DNA of 64,000 nt from Thiocapsa bogorovii (GTDB lineage Bacteria > Pseudomonadota > Gammaproteobacteria > Chromatiales > Chromatiaceae), in NCBI RefSeq assembly GCF_021228795.1, contig NZ_CP089309.1, positions 1,612,001-1,676,000 on the forward strand. The letters are read 5' to 3'. The position numbers were made by a program, and so were the translations under genes. Below are positions 59,830-64,000 of this stretch, in pieces. Each line of letters opens with the position of its first letter. The stretch's first letter is position 1. The notes beneath the pieces are model-generated. The model was not told the DNA's origin, made no database searches, and saw only the letters and a list, made by a program, of their open reading frames with translations.

Positions 59830-62800
59830 TCAACGCAGTTGACGCCAAGACTGACGGCCGATTGCGCCCGCCTCATTCTTGCTGGCGATGATCTTGTCTC
59901 GGCCTCCGTAGAGGTAATCGATGCCGCCGTCGGCAGAGCGAACGACCGTCAACTCCTCGCCCTGACTACCGCCGATCCCGCTCACGATCCTGCCGTCGGC
60001 CAGTTCTTCGTCTTCGCCGTCGAATTTGCCGTCTCCATTGAGATCGAATACCTCCGAGTCGGTCTGGCCACCTGATGCGAGGACAAGATCCATGAGGAAG
60101 CCACCACGGGAGGTTCCGCAGGGATCCGGATCCGGGATCAGCGTGGTGAAGCGGACTCGATCCTGTTTCGCTCCGGAGGGGAAGGTCGGCGCGCTGACAA
60201 CCCGCTCGCCGATTCCTGTTCCCGTTGGAGGCACGAGATCCATGTACCAACCAAGCTCATCCCCCTCCGGCAGATTACCGGAGACCTCGCGGGCCGCGAC
60301 CGTGCCGGCCTCAAGGTCGATGGAACCTTGCCATGTGATGGTTTGCTGTAGCAACTGATCCCGTCCCGAGATACTCGCCGCGGCGTCGGCGTCGATCAAA
60401 CCATAGAGGGTTTGGACTTGAGGGCTCCCGAGTTGTCCGTCTTCCGTTCTGAAATAGCTCCCGGTGCCGAAGGCGACGATCAGTGCGTTTCGGCCGTCGG
60501 GATGGGCCGCGATGTTTGGTCCGGCGGTGATCGGCTGAGGCGCGTCCGACGGATCACGTGCGTTGAAGAGGACACTCGCGTCGAGCTCCGCTAGATCAAA
60601 CCGCCAGAGATTGCCTTGAAGATCCCCCGCATAGCTCAAGTTTGCTCGCAGGTCGTTGTTAGGCCAGTCTGTCGACTGCGTCGCGGCAAGTCCGTTGGGT
60701 GAATCGGCGTCACCGACCCCGGTATCGATTTTCGCCAGGAGGGCGCCGTCGGAGAGGCGAACGACGAAGAGAATGGCGCGCTGATGGGCGCTGTTGTAGC
60801 CGTTACCGAAGACGGCCGCCCAGTCACCGTTGGGCATGCTGACGATCTCGGGCTGGCCAACATTGTAGCCGAGATCCTCATCGGTAAACTCCCACAAGAC
60901 ATCGCTGCCCGAGAACCCGCCTGGATTGGTGACATCGAGCGCAAAGACGCTCCGACCGCCCGCCCCGAGCGAGCCGACGAGGATCGTCTTCCATGCCCCG
61001 CCAACATAGGCATCGCCGATCGCTGCCGCGCCGTCGACATAGTAGCGATGGGCATAGTTGCGATCCATCAGCAGGGTGATGGGTGCGTGGTCACCGTCCT
61101 CTGCCGGCAGAAGATGCTCGGACGGCATGTAGGCGAAACGCTCGGTACCGGTCACGGCATCGAAGGCGTGCATCATCCCGTCGTTGGCGCCGACGTAGAG
61201 CATGTCCGGGCGGTCGCGATAGGCTTCGGACGATCGATAGGAAAGATAGGCATTGCCTTCCGAACCCCCGAGCAAGCTGTAGCCATAGTCCGTCTTGCCG
61301 ACAAACTGCGGGTTCGAATAAACGATGTCCCCAAGTAGGCGTAGGGTTCCCGATCCGGAACGACTGCGCAGACCGCTTTGCTCGGTCCCTCGAAGCCAGG
61401 CCACACGCGCACTGCCGAGATTGTCCAGGGTGCCGTTCGGAGCATGATTCAGCGCTGCCTGCTGCTCTGCGCTTAAGTTTGCCCATATCAGCGCGACGGA
61501 ATTGCCGCCAGGGGACAGACTTGTATAGAGATTCCGCGTCGTCGTCGCCAAGAGACGCGACTCGGCACTCCAGACGGCCTGATCACTGAGATCACCATTC
61601 TCGTCAAGCTCATAGGCCTCGATCTCACCCGACCAATCGGTGCTGCGAAAACCTGCTACGAAGAGTTGCGTATCGGATTGCAGGACCGCCGAGCTGGCCG
61701 AAGCGGAGGTCGCAGAGGTCTCGAGCCGAGCCGCGATGTCGTCGAGGACATCCACGAAGCGGTCACCGAGTTCCGAGGGTACCGCGACATTGACCAACTT
61801 GCCGCGACTGTTGATCGTGGCATGCCAAAGGTCGTCGACATGCACCGGGTTGCGATCGCTGAAGCTCGTCGGCCAGGTCGGGGGATGGGCGAACGGGTCA
61901 GCGGTTGTATCCGCGTCGACATTGAAAACGGTCCCAGTTGTTCCGAGCGTAAGGGCAAAGAGGTTGACATGGAGGTTACGGTTGCAGTCCAGCCAGGGGT
62001 CGGGGTTGGCGTTGTTGCAGGCGACCGGGACCGGGACCAGGCCAGCGCTCAGGTTGGTGCGCGGGTTGGTTGCATAGAGCTCCATGGCGATGTCTGCCAT
62101 GGTGTTGGAGACCGAATCCGCAAAGGGACTCCCGAATGATCCGTCGCGATTGCCGACCCCTGCGCTGGTCCAATTGTTGGCATAGCCATCGGTGAGCAGG
62201 ACACCGAAATTCATCTGGCAAGCTTCTTGGATCGGCGCATTTCCATCCGTGCGCTTAAATTGAGCCCGCATGTGATTGACGGCTTCCCGGTTCGGCGTGC
62301 CGCCAGAATTCAGATCTTCATAGATCTGCTCGAAGAAGTCCGACCGTTGGGTCGTATTGGAAAGATCGCGAATCGTCAGGTCGGTCGCGGGGCTCGGCAG
62401 GCTGTTGATTCGGTAAGCCCCGATGCGGAAGCCCTCGATATCCTTAAAGGCGAAGCCGATCGCCCCGCGGGCCGAAGCGTGGCGCTTGCGGTAATATGTA
62501 AACCAATTGGCGAAGTTTTGGATTGCCGCCTCATAGGCTGCTGTCGACTCGAAATTTTCGGGGCGAATCTCGTAACGGGTCATGGTCGAACCGTCGGGGG
62601 CCCGACCATCTTCGGATGTGGCGCTCGGCTTGTAACCGAAGCCCTCCGGAAGAGACGTCCCCGGAGAGAGAAAAAAGGTCGCCGGGTAGAAGGAAATGGG
62701 CACACCCCTTACCGAGTCTATCGCGCGGTCGGTCGACAATGTTTTCCATTCCTTCGGGTTGCTCCAATCGTAGAATCGGGTCCCTGCGGGAATCACCATG

Positions 62801-63453
62801 CCAGGAAACATACGGAAAACATGGTTATCGTCAGTTCGCTCTCGCAGTGCCGTCAGATTATAGGTTTCGGTTCCGCGCGTCGGATCCGTCTTGGCAGCGG
62901 CCGGGTTGGAATTCTCGAAGCTATAGCCGCCCTGATCGGGCCAAGGCGTGTAGGTTCTGCTTGGGTCGAAGTAGGCGGCGTTGTACTCGGGCGAGCGCGT
63001 GAACGCGAACGCTCCGATCGGCGGCACCGCGTAATGGTCGTTGCTGCTGTCGGTATAGGCCCGCCTGCCGCTGGTCAGACCGCTGCCGTTGGGGAAGAGA
63101 TAGACGAATTTCTTCCAGGTACCGTCCGCGGAGCCGACACGGTTGAAGTTGATGACGCCGGTTTCACGCTGCCCGTCTACATTCCAGCCGGTAAATGAAT
63201 TGTCATTCGTATTCCACCAGAGCGCGCCATCATTGGCCGGCATCAGGACCTCGGAGTCCATGGAGCCCGAGTCGTCGACCGCCAGAACGAGCGCCGGGAT
63301 CACCGGCGGCATCACGAACAGCGGGGTGTTGGCGATCGTGACCTCCGCGTGCAGCGCGGGCGCACCTCCAAACGCTAGGCCAATGCCGAGCATGAATGAA
63401 CCGAGCCTGGACATCAGCGGTGTGATCGATCTAGTTCCCTGTTGCCCTCTCAT
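59830..63453 (-). CDS. pilY1: Type IV pilus tip adhesin PilY1
   Basis: 1207 residues from ATG 63453, with GGAGG 8 bases upstream; the longer frame to 63507 is less likely. Signal peptide ([17 protein letters not shown]), then a VWA-like region with MIDAS-like [16 protein letters not shown] near residue 60. The C-terminal PilC beta-propeller follows ([35 protein letters not shown]) and an EF-hand-like calcium site [16 protein letters not shown] near the end. PilY1 primes pilus assembly, sits at the tip and promotes adhesion and surface sensing. Follows pilX by 70 bases. Confidence 0.95.
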   Translation of the reverse strand: MRGQQGTRSITPLMSRLGSFMLGIGLAFGGAPALHAEVTIANTPLFVMPPVIPALVLAVDDSGSMDSEVLMPANDGALWWNTNDNSFTGWNVDGQRETGVINFNRVGSADGTWKKFVYLFPNGSGLTSGRRAYTDSSNDHYAVPPIGAFAFTRSPEYNAAYFDPSRTYTPWPDQGGYSFENSNPAAAKTDPTRGTETYNLTALRERTDDNHVFRMFPGMVIPAGTRFYDWSNPKEWKTLSTDRAIDSVRGVPISFYPATFFLSPGTSLPEGFGYKPSATSEDGRAPDGSTMTRYEIRPENFESTAAYEAAIQNFANWFTYYRKRHASARGAIGFAFKDIEGFRIGAYRINSLPSPATDLTIRDLSNTTQRSDFFEQIYEDLNSGGTPNREAVNHMRAQFKRTDGNAPIQEACQMNFGVLLTDGYANNWTSAGVGNRDGSFGSPFADSVSNTMADIAMELYATNPRTNLSAGLVPVPVACNNANPDPWLDCNRNLHVNLFALTLGTTGTVFNVDADTTADPFAHPPTWPTSFSDRNPVHVDDLWHATINSRGKLVNVAVPSELGDRFVDVLDDIAARLETSATSASASSAVLQSDTQLFVAGFRSTDWSGEIEAYELDENGDLSDQAVWSAESRLLATTTRNLYTSLSPGGNSVALIWANLSAEQQAALNHAPNGTLDNLGSARVAWLRGTEQSGLRSRSGSGTLRLLGDIVYSNPQFVGKTDYGYSLLGGSEGNAYLSYRSSEAYRDRPDMLYVGANDGMMHAFDAVTGTERFAYMPSEHLLPAEDGDHAPITLLMDRNYAHRYYVDGAAAIGDAYVGGAWKTILVGSLGAGGRSVFALDVTNPGGFSGSDVLWEFTDEDLGYNVGQPEIVSMPNGDWAAVFGNGYNSAHQRAILFVVRLSDGALLAKIDTGVGDADSPNGLAATQSTDWPNNDLRANLSYAGDLQGNLWRFDLAELDASVLFNARDPSDAPQPITAGPNIAAHPDGRNALIVAFGTGSYFRTEDGQLGSPQVQTLYGLIDADAAASISGRDQLLQQTITWQGSIDLEAGTVAAREVSGNLPEGDELGWYMDLVPPTGTGIGERVVSAPTFPSGAKQDRVRFTTLIPDPDPCGTSRGGFLMDLVLASGGQTDSEVFDLNGDGKFDGEDEELADGRIVSGIGGSQGEELTVVRSADGGIDYLYGGRDKIIASKNEAGAIGRQSWRQLR

Positions 63454-63524
63454 CTCCGGTTCCTCCATCGAACGAGCATTTACGAAGCGCCCCTGTTCTC
63501 TTCCCATGCACGAACGTCACTGTC

Positions 63525-64000
63525 TCAAGGCGGCTCCACGACGGACTGCAAAATCACCACGGCCTTATCGGTGCCACCCACGCCACGCGCGGTAACCTGA
63601 TAGCCGTACTGCCAGCGCGGCGGCAGGGTGACGCCGATTCGGTTCATCTTGCGCACTGGATCCACATAAAAGACGGGGGCCGACGGTAAACCGAGATTCT
63701 CCGCGGTGCCGGTCGATTCCGGGTTGGTCCCGCCCCATTGAGCCGGATCCGGGTCCAGTCCCAGCTCATCGAGCGCAGCCTCAAGATCCTTTGTTGCCGC
63801 GATGGATGTGTCGTTGAGCACTGCCAACTCACCAGCCCGCAGGGCCGCTTCGGCGGCCTGGAAGGCAAGCTCGCGATCACGGACGTTGCCCGCCATGCGC
63901 TCCTGCAAGATCGTGGAGCGCATCGCCGTGATGCCGACGACGGTCATCACGAGCATGAACATGAGTGCCACCACCAAGACCACCCCTTTCTGGCGCGGCC
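63525..64000 (-). CDS. pilX: Type IV pilus assembly protein PilX, N-terminus beyond window edge
   Basis: The visible frame reads RQKGVVLVVALMFMLVMTVV then GITAMRSTILQERMAGN, the hallmark PilX N-terminus (prepilin-like leader just off the edge). A short globular domain ends at VILQSVVEPP. Minor pilin needed for pilus-tip complex formation. It is upstream of pilY1 as in the usual pilVWXY1E order; pilV and pilW presumably lie past the right edge. Confidence 0.93.
   Translation of the reverse strand, partial: PRQKGVVLVVALMFMLVMTVVGITAMRSTILQERMAGNVRDRELAFQAAEAALRAGELAVLNDTSIAATKDLEAALDELGLDPDPAQWGGTNPESTGTAENLGLPSAPVFYVDPVRKMNRIGVTLPPRWQYGYQVTARGVGGTDKAVVILQSVVEPP

Noticed and set aside
1-64000. 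tRNA and rRNA genes
   Set aside because: I looked for the conserved T-loop and acceptor patterns and saw no convincing cloverleaf or ribosomal sequence; a tRNA search program would be needed for certainty.

Overview
The window is GC-rich, densely coded gammaproteobacterial chromosome. The gene mix fits a purple sulfur bacterium of the Chromatiaceae type: class I fructose-1,6-bisphosphatase, purT, MrfA/MrfB-like repair genes, a type IV pilus pilX-pilY1-pilE cluster, many toxin-antitoxin remnants and several IS families. The taxon is an inference from gene content and codon usage. There is no rRNA or tRNA in the window to confirm it.

Layout. 1-4.9 kb: an RND efflux pump operon (pump cut by the left edge), an HNH nuclease remnant, a PIN/Phd toxin-antitoxin pair with a visible inverted-repeat operator, and a VapB antitoxin joined to a helicase tail. 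5.3-7.2 kb: an MscS-type channel. 7.6-19.3 kb is an accessory island. It holds a helicase remnant, a group II intron, and then an AT-richer run of plus-strand genes separated by attC-like integron sites: HEPN/zinc-ribbon protein, two-TM protein, KAP NTPase, two copies of a GFA-domain gene, a DUF6946-like protein and a BRCT protein. An IS1595-like element (8-bp duplication) splits the HEPN gene, and an IS66 element (8-bp duplication) splits a VapB antitoxin gene at the right edge. No integron integrase is in the window, so the array is best described as an attC cluster lacking an integrase.

19.5-30.8 kb: mostly core genes. They are a periplasmic PpiC isomerase, a Uma2 nuclease, a YprB/YprA (MrfB/MrfA-like) exonuclease-helicase pair, fbp, purT, and a pair of FMN split-barrel proteins, one fused to GAF. 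30.9-54.0 kb is bracketed by two apparently identical, same-orientation IS1380 copies, each with its own 4-bp duplication. Between them lie a cytochrome c, SRAP, a large AsmA-like protein, an aldehyde dehydrogenase, a penicillin acylase family enzyme, a truncated lipocalin, a methyltransferase, a DUF1186/SEC-C protein, a degenerate hybrid sensor kinase, a nitroreductase, an Old Yellow Enzyme, an O-methyltransferase and an MBL-fold protein that has lost metal ligands.

54-64 kb: an SRPBCC/AsmA-like pair, a PIN toxin with its partner, plasmid-like and ISAzo13 remnants, then the minus-strand type IV pilus cluster (pilX, pilY1, pilE, second pilin). pilX runs off the right edge.

A roughly 110-bp dispersed repeat with terminal inverted repeats occurs four times, and several long perfect hairpins lie between genes. 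The most interesting candidate for an undescribed system is the cassette run at 9.9-16.5 kb, especially the two-TM protein plus KAP NTPase and the HEPN RNase-like zinc-ribbon protein. Their domains recur in phage-defence genes.
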